From: Paracoccaceae bacterium
GTDB lineage: Bacteria; Pseudomonadota; Alphaproteobacteria; Rhodobacterales; Rhodobacteraceae
Assembly: GCA_013214715.1 (NCBI GenBank)
Contig: JABSSB010000083.1
Coordinates: 1 to 6,762, forward strand
Reading direction: 5' to 3'
Length of the DNA stretch: 6,762 nucleotides
Shown: positions 1 to 6,372 of the stretch, one piece after another
How positions within the stretch are numbered: the first letter of the stretch is position 1
Layout of the letters: every line of letters begins with the position of its first letter
Notes under the pieces: model-generated
Seen by the model: the letters and a program-made list of their open reading frames with translations, nothing else
What the model was told of the DNA's origin: nothing
The model's database searches: none
Position numbers and translations under genes: made by a program

Positions 1-17
1 GACTAAAGGACTAAGCC

Positions 18-1376
18 ATGGACTTCGATTATGATCTTTTTGTGATTGGTGCTGGCTCGGGCGGAGTGCGCGCAGCGCGGGTTGCAGCCGGGGAAACCGG
101 CGCCAAAGTCGCGCTGGCCGAAGAAGACCGCTATGGCGGAACCTGCGTGATCCGGGGCTGCGTGCCAAAGAAGCTGATGGTGTTTGCTTCGGGCTATTCC
201 ACCATGTGCGACGATGCCATGGCCTATGGCTGGGACATCAAAGTGAACGGCTTTGACTGGCACGCTTTTCGCGCCAAGCTTGAGGCCGAGCTTGACCGTC
301 TGGAAGGCGTCTATCGGAACCTGCTGGCAGGCTCGGGCGTAGAAACATTCGATCAACGCGCCAAGCTGGTTGGTCCGCATACGGTTGAACTGACCGATGG
401 CACGCGCAAGACAGCCAAGCATATCCTGATCGCCACAGGTGGGCGTCCGGTTGTTCCGGATTTCCCCGGATCAGAGCTGGCGATCACCTCAAACGATATT
501 TTCCACCTGCCCGAACTGCCCAAGCGCATGCTGATTGTCGGAGGCGGTTATATCGCCTGCGAATTTGCCGGCATCATGAACGGGCTTGGGGTCGAGACCA
601 CGCAATTCTATCGCGGTGCGCAGGTGTTGCGCGGTTTTGATGATGAGGCCCGCGGTCTGGTCAGCGACGAGATGGTGAAATCCGGCATCAATCTACATCT
701 GGGCTCCAATGTGATCGAGATGCGCAAGGTCGATGATGGTATCTGGGTCAAGGCCACAAACGGTTCAGAGCACGTCTTTGATCAGGTCATGTATGCAACT
801 GGGCGCGCCCCGAACACGGGCGACATGGGTCTTGAGGAGTTGGGCATTGAGCTGGGCCGCAAGGGCCAGATCGTGGTGGATGAGTATTCTCAGACCAAAC
901 TGCCCTCTGTTTACGCTATCGGAGATGTGACCGATCGTGTGAACCTGACGCCTGTCGCGATCCGCGAAGGCATGGCTTTTGTCGAAACCGTGTTCAAGGC
1001 CAACCCGACCCCTGTCGATCATGCGCTGATCCCCACAGCGATTTTCACGCAGCCGGAAATGGGCACGGTGGGGTTGAGCGAAGAAGACGCGGCCGAGCAA
1101 GAGCCGATCGAGGTGTATGCCACCTCTTTCAAACCCATGCAGCAAAGTTTCGCAGGCCGCACCGACCGGGTACTGATGAAATTGATTGTCAGCCAAGCGA
1201 CCCGCAAGGTGCTGGGCTGCCATATCGTGTCGCCTGCTGCGGGGGAAATGATCCAGCTGGCCGGGATCGCCGTGAAAATGGGGGCCACCAAGGAAGATTT
1301 CGACCGGACAGTTGCGGTGCATCCGACCATCTCGGAAGAGTTGGTCACAATGCGTCAGCCTGTCCGGACGGCTTGA
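18..1376 (+). CDS. gor: Glutathione-disulfide reductase (NADPH)
   Basis: This 452-aa cytoplasmic flavoenzyme reduces glutathione disulfide to two GSH using NADPH and FAD, keeping the thiol pool reduced. The length is normal for the family. Visible motifs are the N-terminal FAD dinucleotide fold GAGSGG (residues 11-16), the redox-active disulfide site GGTCVIRGCVPKK (Cys43 and Cys48), the second dinucleotide fold GGGYIA (175-180), and YRGAQVLRGFD, where Arg199 and Arg205 correspond to the NADPH 2'-phosphate-binding arginines. The second FAD motif is YAIGDVTD (299-306), and the C-terminal catalytic HPTISEE carries His435 and Glu440. The arginines and the absence of a lipoamide-dehydrogenase pattern favour glutathione reductase over other members of the family. 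The ATG is preceded by AAAGGA at positions 5-10, seven bases upstream. The gene lies 82 nt ahead of hflK on the same strand and may share upstream transcription with genes outside the window. Confidence 0.95.
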   Translation: MDFDYDLFVIGAGSGGVRAARVAAGETGAKVALAEEDRYGGTCVIRGCVPKKLMVFASGYSTMCDDAMAYGWDIKVNGFDWHAFRAKLEAELDRLEGVYRNLLAGSGVETFDQRAKLVGPHTVELTDGTRKTAKHILIATGGRPVVPDFPGSELAITSNDIFHLPELPKRMLIVGGGYIACEFAGIMNGLGVETTQFYRGAQVLRGFDDEARGLVSDEMVKSGINLHLGSNVIEMRKVDDGIWVKATNGSEHVFDQVMYATGRAPNTGDMGLEELGIELGRKGQIVVDEYSQTKLPSVYAIGDVTDRVNLTPVAIREGMAFVETVFKANPTPVDHALIPTAIFTQPEMGTVGLSEEDAAEQEPIEVYATSFKPMQQSFAGRTDRVLMKLIVSQATRKVLGCHIVSPAAGEMIQLAGIAVKMGATKEDFDRTVAVHPTISEELVTMRQPVRTA

Positions 1377-1377
1377 A

Positions 1378-1405
1378 TTGAACGCAAAAGCATACAGGTT
1401 ATACA
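1378..1405 (+). promoter_or_regulatory. Possible sigma-70-type promoter for hflK-hflC-DUF2065
   Basis: In the gor-hflK gap, TTGAAC (1378-1383) and TATACA (1400-1405) are separated by 16 bp. Each box matches 4 of 6 bases of the housekeeping consensus. The gap also holds a direct repeat ATACAG (1392-1397 and 1401-1406). CTTGAA at 1372-1377, across the gor stop, resembles a heat-shock sigma-32 -35 element, but no clear matching -10 is seen. The call is by eye, and the operon could equally be transcribed from upstream of gor. Confidence 0.35.
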
Positions 1406-1449
1406 GTGAAGCTGAACCGCCGCACGGGAGCGCGGTGTTAGAGGGAAAC

Positions 1450-1454
1450 AAGGA
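1450..1454 (+). promoter_or_regulatory. Ribosome binding site that sets the hflK start
   Basis: AAGGA lies four bases before the ATG at 1459, with a second purine-rich stretch (GAGGGA, 1441-1446) a little further up. The frame is open back to 1312, but the extra 49 codons would overlap the end of gor and do not look like HflK. The ATG at 1459 begins the typical MAGNNGGPWG glycine-rich HflK start. Confidence 0.6.
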
Positions 1455-1458
1455 CCAC

Positions 1459-2634
1459 ATGGCAGGAAACAACGGAGGCCCCTGGGGGGGCGGCGGCGGT
1501 GGCTCGGGCGGCGGCTCGGGCAATCGTGGCAATAACGGCAACGGGAACAATGGCGGCGGGCGCCGTCCCGGCGACGACCAGCAGATCCCCGAGATTGACG
1601 AGCTGGTCCGCAAGGGTCAGGAGCAGCTGCGTGTCCTGATGGGCGGGCGCGGCGGTCAGGGCGGCGGCAATGGTAGCGGTCCCGGCGGCGGTGGCGGCCG
1701 CGGGCCACAATTCAACCGCACCACCATCGGCATTGGCCTGATCGTGATCTTCGGGCTGTGGCTGGCTTCCAGCCTCTACCGTGTTCAAAACTTTGAACAA
1801 TCGGTCGAACTCTTTATGGGTGAATACTACCGGACCGGCACCGAAGGTCTGAACTTTGCGCCCTGGCCGGTGGTGACCCGCGAAGTCCTCCCGGTGACGC
1901 GCGAACAGACCGAAGACATGGGCGGCGCGCGCCGTGGTGAAGACGGTTTGATGCTTACCGGCGACGAAAACGTTGTCGATGTCGACTATCAGGTTGTGTG
2001 GAACATCGCGGACCCCGCGAAATACCTGTTCAACCTGCGTGACCCGCGACAGACCATTCAGGCCGTGTCTGAATCGGCCATGCGCGAGATCATCGCCCAG
2101 TCGGAATTGGCGCCGATCCTGAACCGCGATCGTGGCGTCATTGCTGACCGGCTGCAGTCTTTGATTCAGGAAACGCTCGACAGCTACGACAGCGGCGTGA
2201 ACATCGTGCGTGTGAACTTTGACCGCGCTGACCCGCCCGCGACCGTAATCGACGCCTTCCGTGACGTTCAGGCCGCCGCGCAGGAACGTGACCGTCTGCA
2301 AAACGTTGCTGACGCCTATGCCAACCGGGTTCTCGCCGAGGCGCGCGGTGAAGCGGCGCAGGTTCTGGAAGAAGCCGAAGGTTACCGCGCTCGCGTTGTC
2401 AACGAAGCCCAGGGTGAGGCGTCTCGCTTTACGGCAGTACAACAAGAGTACAACAAGGCACCCGAAGTGACCCGCAAGCGTCTGTATCTTGAGACGATGG
2501 AGCGTGTTCTGGGTGACGTCGACAAAATCATCATCGAAGAGAATGGCGGCTCTGGTCAGGGCGTTGTGCCCTATCTGCCGCTGAATGAACTGCGCCGACC
2601 GACCAATGCGGCCAACGCAGGGGGAACCAACTGA
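1459..2634 (+). CDS. hflK: FtsH protease activity modulator HflK (SPFH family)
   Basis: This 391-aa inner-membrane protein pairs with HflC to build the large HflKC assembly that surrounds and modulates the AAA+ protease FtsH. Residues 1-85 are a low-complexity cytoplasmic segment rich in Gly, Asn and Arg, split by a short acidic helix (about 40-62). A single membrane helix follows at about 89-107 (GIGLIVIFGLWLASSLYRV), then the SPFH (prohibitin-like) domain at about 108-275 with the family motif MLTGDENVVDVDYQV (165-179). A long charged, Ala- and Glu-rich coiled coil spans about 268-350. The length and order are typical for alphaproteobacterial HflK. The stop overlaps the hflC start by one base (TGATG), implying translational coupling and equal synthesis of the two partners. 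A run of seven G at codons 9-11 is unusual and is noted separately. Confidence 0.93.
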   Translation: MAGNNGGPWGGGGGGSGGGSGNRGNNGNGNNGGGRRPGDDQQIPEIDELVRKGQEQLRVLMGGRGGQGGGNGSGPGGGGGRGPQFNRTTIGIGLIVIFGLWLASSLYRVQNFEQSVELFMGEYYRTGTEGLNFAPWPVVTREVLPVTREQTEDMGGARRGEDGLMLTGDENVVDVDYQVVWNIADPAKYLFNLRDPRQTIQAVSESAMREIIAQSELAPILNRDRGVIADRLQSLIQETLDSYDSGVNIVRVNFDRADPPATVIDAFRDVQAAAQERDRLQNVADAYANRVLAEARGEAAQVLEEAEGYRARVVNEAQGEASRFTAVQQEYNKAPEVTRKRLYLETMERVLGDVDKIIIEENGGSGQGVVPYLPLNELRRPTNAANAGGTN

Positions 2635-3518
2635 TGCTGAGAAACATCGTTCTGGGCGTCGTGGGCGCCGCATTGGTGCTGACCTATCTCTCCATCTTCA
2701 TCGTGGATGAACGTGAAAAGGCGCTGGTCCTGCGCTTTGGTCGGGTCGTCGATGTGAAAGAAGATCCCGGTCTGGCGTTCAAGGTGCCGTTCATCGACAC
2801 TGTGGTGCGCTATGATGACCGCATCTTGTCAATTGATGTCGGCCCCATCGAAGTCACCCCGGCGGATGACCGTCGTTTGGTTGTCGATGCCTTTGCGCGC
2901 TATCGCATCGCCGACGTCGAACGCTTCCGTCAGGCGGTGGGTGATGGCGGGATCGGCATTGCTGATAGCCGTCTTGACCGCATCCTGACAGCAGAAACGC
3001 GCGAAGTGCTGGGGACAGTGTCCTCCAAGGACATTCTGTCAACAGATCGTGCGACGCTGATGCTGCGCATTCGCAACGCCGCGATCACCGAAGCGCGTGC
3101 GCTGGGTCTGGACGTCATTGACGTGCGTCTGAAAGCCACCGACCTGCCGCCGCAGAACCTTGAAGCGACGTTTGAACGGATGCGCGCAGAACGGGAACGC
3201 GAGGCGACGGATGAACGGGCCCGTGGTAACGAAGCCGCGCAGCGTGTTCGCGCACAAGCCGACCGGACCGTGGTTGAGCTTGTCTCCGAGGCGCGGCGCG
3301 AAGCCGAGATCGTGCGCGGTGAGGCCGATGCGGAACGCAACGCGATCTTCGCCGATGCCTTTGGAGCAGATCCGGATTTCTTCGAATTCTACCGCTCCCT
3401 GACCGCCTATGAACGGTCGCTGCAAGGTACGAACTCGTCGATGGTCCTGTCGCCGGATAGCGAGTTCTTTGAGTATCTGCGCTCGCCAACCGGAGCGGCA
3501 CCGGCGGTCACTCAGTGA
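2634..3518 (+). CDS. hflC: FtsH protease activity modulator HflC (SPFH family)
   Basis: HflC is the 294-aa partner of HflK in the membrane complex that controls access of substrates to FtsH. A signal-anchor helix lies at about residues 5-23, followed by the characteristic VDEREKALVLRFGRVV stretch (24-39), where the SPFH domain begins, and the DPGLAFKVPFIDTV region (44-57). The domain runs to about residue 180. An Arg/Glu/Ala-rich coiled coil covers about 175-240, including REREATDERARGNEAAQRVRA. The C-terminal part has the conserved DPDFFEFYRSLTAYE block (246-260) and SPDSEFFEYLRSP. Its ATG shares the A of the hflK stop codon, with AGGGGGAA at 2619-2626 as the ribosome binding site inside hflK. 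Its own stop overlaps the next start (GTGA). The C-terminal sequence identifies it as HflC and not a second HflK. Confidence 0.94.
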   Translation: MLRNIVLGVVGAALVLTYLSIFIVDEREKALVLRFGRVVDVKEDPGLAFKVPFIDTVVRYDDRILSIDVGPIEVTPADDRRLVVDAFARYRIADVERFRQAVGDGGIGIADSRLDRILTAETREVLGTVSSKDILSTDRATLMLRIRNAAITEARALGLDVIDVRLKATDLPPQNLEATFERMRAEREREATDERARGNEAAQRVRAQADRTVVELVSEARREAEIVRGEADAERNAIFADAFGADPDFFEFYRSLTAYERSLQGTNSSMVLSPDSEFFEYLRSPTGAAPAVTQ

Positions 3519-3712
3519 TCGCCTACCTGCTTCTGGCTCTCGGGCTGGTTTTGATCGTGGAGGGGCTGGCCTGGGCGCTGGCCCCTTCCTTTATAGAACG
3601 GGCGCTGGCGCTACTGGCTGCGCTTAGCGCAGACCAACGCCGCCAGGTGGGGTTCCTGGCGGCGGCATTGGGCGGTGTTTTCGTCTGGGCGGCGATCACG
3701 CTGGCCAGTTAG
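3515..3712 (+). CDS. DUF2065 (YjeT-like) small membrane protein
   Basis: This 65-aa protein starts with GTG at 3515, overlapping the hflC stop by four bases (GTGA), so translation is probably coupled. It has two hydrophobic helices, at about residues 3-22 and 47-63, joined by a polar linker (ALSADQRRQVG). The length, the two-helix layout and the position directly after hflC match the DUF2065 family. Its E. coli member YjeT is likewise encoded just downstream of hflC and is about the same size. The function is not established. The conserved linkage suggests a role with the HflKC-FtsH membrane complex, but that is inference. The hairpin over its stop codon may end the operon. Confidence 0.85.
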   Translation: MIAYLLLALGLVLIVEGLAWALAPSFIERALALLAALSADQRRQVGFLAAALGGVFVWAAITLAS

Positions 3713-3723
3713 CCCGGCCAGCG
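3699..3723. terminator. Candidate hairpin between convergent genes
   Basis: CGCTGGCC (3699-3706) and GGCCAGCG (3716-3723) form a perfect 8-bp GC-rich stem with a 9-nt loop containing the DUF2065 stop codon. It lies exactly where the plus-strand hflKC unit meets the minus-strand YbaY-META gene, whose stop is at 3733. There is no U-tract on either strand, so it is not a textbook intrinsic terminator. It could act bidirectionally, protect 3' ends or work with Rho. Confidence 0.4.
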
Positions 3724-3732
3724 CGCCTTCGC

Positions 3733-4470
3733 TTAGGGCAGAAGTGACAGGCGCATCAGCAGGATGCCCCCGTCACCGATCAAACCCAATTCATTGCCCG
3801 AACGTAGATAGCTTTGCACCTGTGGCAGAACATCCAGAACGGCGCGCTCCTGCTCATCCATTGGTGGCGGGCAGGCCATCATAGTGCCGGCCATCTGCTC
3901 GGAAAAGCTCATGTCCCGCTCTCCGACGTCAATTGGTCCATTGAAGGTGTTGCAGCCTGTGGCCACGCTCACCCGACCGTCTGCAAAACGGATTTCCGGT
4001 CGCTTCTCGGCCCCCAATGGCTGGCCCATGATTTCGCTCGCGCGCCAGGCGGTTCCATCGATCCCAGCGGTCGCGGACACAGCCACGGGCTGCATGACCA
4101 AGTCAACGCTGTTGCCATTTCCCTGGGTCAGAACAGCCATGCTGCTGGTTGTACGAAACAGCGTGTTGCCGCCCTTTTCGATCCGGGCCGCAATGGCGAG
4201 GACCATCGCCTCATCGATCAAAGCCGGATCATAGCTGAGCGTAAAGCCCTGCGGCACACCCGTCAGCGCAAAGCGCTGCCCCGACATCAACGTGCCGCGG
4301 TCCCGGCTTTCGGTCACATCCAACAATTCGACCACCAAAACTGCATCTTTCGGCAATGCGATTCTTTCAAGATAGGTGGCTGTGCCAGTGACCTGGGCGG
4401 TGTCGGCGTGGGCCACCGCGGCCAAAGACCCGGCGCAAGCTGCCAGCGCGATCAGAGTGCTACGAAGCAT
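3733..4470 (-). CDS. Exported YbaY-META two-domain protein
   Basis: This is a 245-aa predicted envelope protein. It has a signal peptide (residues 1-22, likely cleaved after VAHA), then a YbaY/YscW-like beta domain at about 26-130 (VTGTATYLERIALPKDAVLVVELLDV). A META domain follows at about 137-240, with the family motifs GCNTFNGPI (172-180) and MMACPPPMDEQE (197-208). Cys173 and Cys200 are the two cysteines of the META domain. META proteins include E. coli HslJ, linked to heat shock and novobiocin resistance, but the biochemical role of either domain is unclear. The frame is open upstream to 4569. The ATG at 4470 is chosen because the signal peptide begins there and a ribosome binding site precedes it. 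LAAC at residues 9-12 resembles a lipobox, but the stretch before it is very short, so a soluble periplasmic protein is more likely. The gene converges on DUF2065 with 20 nt between stops. Confidence 0.82.
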   Translation of the reverse strand: MLRSTLIALAACAGSLAAVAHADTAQVTGTATYLERIALPKDAVLVVELLDVTESRDRGTLMSGQRFALTGVPQGFTLSYDPALIDEAMVLAIAARIEKGGNTLFRTTSSMAVLTQGNGNSVDLVMQPVAVSATAGIDGTAWRASEIMGQPLGAEKRPEIRFADGRVSVATGCNTFNGPIDVGERDMSFSEQMAGTMMACPPPMDEQERAVLDVLPQVQSYLRSGNELGLIGDGGILLMRLSLLP

Positions 4471-4478
4471 TCGGCAAT

Positions 4479-4486
4479 CTTTCCTT
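4479..4486 (-). promoter_or_regulatory. Ribosome binding site of the YbaY-META gene
   Basis: Read on the minus strand this is AAGGAAAG, ending eight bases before the ATG at 4470. It supports that start over in-frame positions further upstream. The remaining upstream DNA to about 4544 shows only weak promoter-like boxes (TTGTGG at 4519-4524 and TATGCG at 4498-4503, 15 bp apart), not strong enough to call. Confidence 0.55.
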
Positions 4487-4544
4487 ATCTGGTTGCCCGC
4501 ATAGCCTAACAATCCTCGCCACAAAGGCCAGCATTTCCAAACTG

Positions 4545-5678
4545 TCACGTGGCGCTCGGTGGTCCCCAAGCCCGCGCCACGACCTCAACGTCCAGAACAA
4601 CATGCTCATCAGATGTGCGCTCAATGATCATCCGTGCGGAGGCGGCAGGACCCAGAATGTTATGCGGTGCGATCTTGGACATACTCTCGCGAAGGTCGTC
4701 AAAATAGGTCGCTCCATGTGCTGCGGCCACAGATCGACGATTTTGTCCAAGCTGGCCGCGGCCCCAATGTCACGACGTAGTGAGACGACTGGTTCCATGA
4801 CCTTGTCACGCCGATCGGAGATCGCGGTATGAATATTGGCCAGTCTTTCGACCTGGTGTGGATTGTCCGCAACCTTTCGTGTCAGAGCGATCACCTGTTC
4901 ATCGAAAAATACGCCCGGAATCGAAGGGTGCCAGACACTCTTCCTCCCCAGACAGCAGGACCTCGCGCAGTCTCGTTTCCACATTGATGGTTGCCGTCAG
5001 CAACTGATTAACCCGTAAATTGACATCATGGGTATGCGGTGCCGAATCCAACGCGTCCCGCACGTTTCGGGTGGCCAGACCCTGTTCAGACACCAATGAG
5101 CTAAACCGGGCATTTTGCCCAATCATCAACCATTTTTCATTCACAACAAAGGCGTAGATGGTGCAAGAACACCACCGAAATGCACCTTGTCGTCGCTGCG
5201 GGCCACGACAAGTGCCAGATCGGTTATGGAAGGCGCCTGACCAATATTGAGCCGCATGGTGATCAGGACTTCATCCACCCTGGTCTTCCATTCGCGCAGA
5301 ATGGTCTGGGCCTCCGCGAGTTTTCCCACTTTTGCCATATTGCCGGAGACCTCCGTCAAAAGGTCCGACAGCGCCGTGTAGACGCGCGTCGCCGGAATGA
5401 AACGGCGCAAGAAAAGGGGGGATCGGGGACGGAAGATAGCCGCACACCCCAGTTTCCAAATCCACGGCGGCGCGCATCACATCTCCGGCCTGGGTGATCA
5501 CGATATCAGTGTGGTCGACCCAGTTCTGCGTGCGCTGCACCGGCGCCATCGTGACAATCGCGACCGCGCCAATCAGTAACAAGAAAAGCACCGGCACCGC
5601 GCCCGCCAAAACGCCCTTGGTGGACACATGCAGGTTCTGCGCAGGCAAGGCTGCAAATTGTTTGAGCTTTGCGACCAT
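4545..5678 (-). pseudogene. Decayed methyl-accepting chemotaxis protein with tandem CHASE3 domains
   Basis: Read from 5678 downward, the minus strand encodes a recognisable receptor only by changing frame four times. The first segment (5678 to about 5403) has a membrane helix (about residues 22-44), then NWVDHTDIV and the CHASE3 hallmark VDLETGVCGYL. The second (about 5398-5171) continues that domain with LREWKTRVDEVLITMRLNIG. The third (about 5159-4917) holds NEKWLMIG, the repeat linker RNVRDALDSAPHTHDV, and a second hallmark NVETRLREVLLSGEEE. The fourth (about 4915-4733) reads FFDEQVIALTRKVADNP and EPVVSLRRDIG. The fifth (4730-4545) begins AAAHGATYFDDLRESM, and homology fades below about 4670. 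Two CHASE3 domains after one helix is a layout known from Rhodobacterales chemoreceptors, which then continue into HAMP and methyl-accepting domains. Both are missing here. Key positions are also altered (GVCGYL and RLREVLL for the usual G-x-R-G-Y-L pattern). No function is expected. A tandem-CHASE3 enzyme such as a diguanylate cyclase or histidine kinase is an alternative parent. Confidence 0.8.
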
Positions 5679-5734
5679 TCGGCGGCAATCAGATCATGAC
5701 ATGCCCTCATTAAAGCAGTCGTTGGATCACAGGG

Positions 5735-6367
5735 TCACTTTAGCACCAGATCAGCCGGTAATTGTGCCTTGTTGATACGGGTGGCGTTGGGGATATCATT
5801 GCCCAGCGCCCGATCACGCGCCTGTGCTTCATCACACCCCTGTGCACGCCAGCGCGACACCAACCTGGTTTCCAGGACAGGCAATGGAATATCCAGAAAG
5901 ATGCTCAAATCCCAACATGACGCCAAATCGCGCCACCCGGGTTCGTCCAAAAGCAAGTAATTCCCTTCCACAATGACAATCCGCTCATGCGCCGTGATCA
6001 GGTTCCGCGCCGCAATTGCGATGTCGCGGTCGCGGTCGAATTCGGGCACTGCCACGTCATCTTCGGTCACAAGTCGCTGCAAAAGGGTCCGAAACCCCGG
6101 TAGATCAAAGGTTTCCGGGGCGCCCTTGCAAGACAGCTGGCCCCGCGCCGAAAGGATCGCATTGTCAAGATGGAACCCATCCATGGCCAGAAGCCCCGCA
6201 GGCAGGCCGTGCGTATTCAGACCCTGTTGAACAGCGGCGGCAATGGTGGATTTCCCGGCACCGGGAGGTCCGGCCAAAGCGATCAGCCGTCGCGGCGCGG
6301 CGACCGGCAAGTCAAGGGCCGCGTCGGTGATCACCTTCGCCAGACTGTCCGGATCGCTCAACGGCAT
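5735..6367 (-). CDS. frcK: FrcK-family P-loop kinase (uridine kinase/PRK-like)
   Basis: This 210-aa cytoplasmic protein belongs to the P-loop kinase group containing uridine kinase, phosphoribulokinase and bacterial pantothenate kinase. Visible motifs are Walker A GPPGAGKST (residues 33-41), the catalytic-type AMDGFHLDN (61-69, with Asp63 as likely base), the substrate-site KGAPETFDLPGF (81-92), and VEGNYLLLD (133-141). C-terminal LVSRWRAQGCDEAQARDR (169-186) resembles the lid region. Homologues named FrcK are encoded beside the fructose ABC transporter genes in Sinorhizobium meliloti, but the true substrate is not settled, and fructose phosphorylation is only suggested by linkage. The ATG at 6367 lies five bases after the frcA stop, so it is read in the same operon. 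The residue before KGAPETFD is Cys80, where I expect Arg. A general nucleoside or sugar kinase is the safe functional call. Confidence 0.85.
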   Translation of the reverse strand: MPLSDPDSLAKVITDAALDLPVAAPRRLIALAGPPGAGKSTIAAAVQQGLNTHGLPAGLLAMDGFHLDNAILSARGQLSCKGAPETFDLPGFRTLLQRLVTEDDVAVPEFDRDRDIAIAARNLITAHERIVIVEGNYLLLDEPGWRDLASCWDLSIFLDIPLPVLETRLVSRWRAQGCDEAQARDRALGNDIPNATRINKAQLPADLVLK

Positions 6368-6372
6368 GGAGC

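Noticed and set aside
1416..1436. ACCGC/GCGGT inverted repeat between gor and hflK
   Set aside because: A 5-bp stem with an 11-nt loop and no U-tract is too weak to call a terminator or regulator.
1312..1458. Upstream extension of hflK into gor
   Set aside because: It would overlap the last codons of gor and adds 49 residues unlike HflK. The ATG at 1459 has a nearby AAGGA and the typical family N-terminus.
765..1613. A 282-codon minus-strand frame across gor and the start of hflK
   Set aside because: It crosses two clear genes on the other strand, and its N-terminus is a poly-Pro shadow of the hflK glycine codons.
1438..2673. A 411-codon open frame on the minus strand opposite hflK
   Set aside because: It lies fully antisense to a well-supported SPFH gene and shows no recognisable motif. 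Long antisense frames are expected in GC-rich coding DNA.
3814..4509. A 231-codon open frame on the plus strand opposite the YbaY-META gene
   Set aside because: The minus strand carries a signal peptide, META motifs and a ribosome binding site. The plus-strand frame has a His/Gly/Arg-rich composition with no domain, typical of a shadow.
4471..4569. N-terminal extension of the YbaY-META protein by 33 codons
   Set aside because: It would bury the signal peptide inside the protein. The ATG at 4470 has its own ribosome binding site.
5180..5579. Overlapping plus-strand frames of 105 and 60 codons opposite the receptor remnant
   Set aside because: They have no ribosome binding site or domain, and they lie antisense to CHASE3 sequence.
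4545..5678. Programmed frameshifting to make one intact receptor
   Set aside because: Four shifts in about 1.1 kb, no slippery heptamers with downstream structures seen, and missing HAMP and signalling domains point to decay instead.
5679..5734. Short gap between frcK and the receptor remnant
   Set aside because: I saw no convincing hairpin, promoter or ribosome binding site in these 56 bases.
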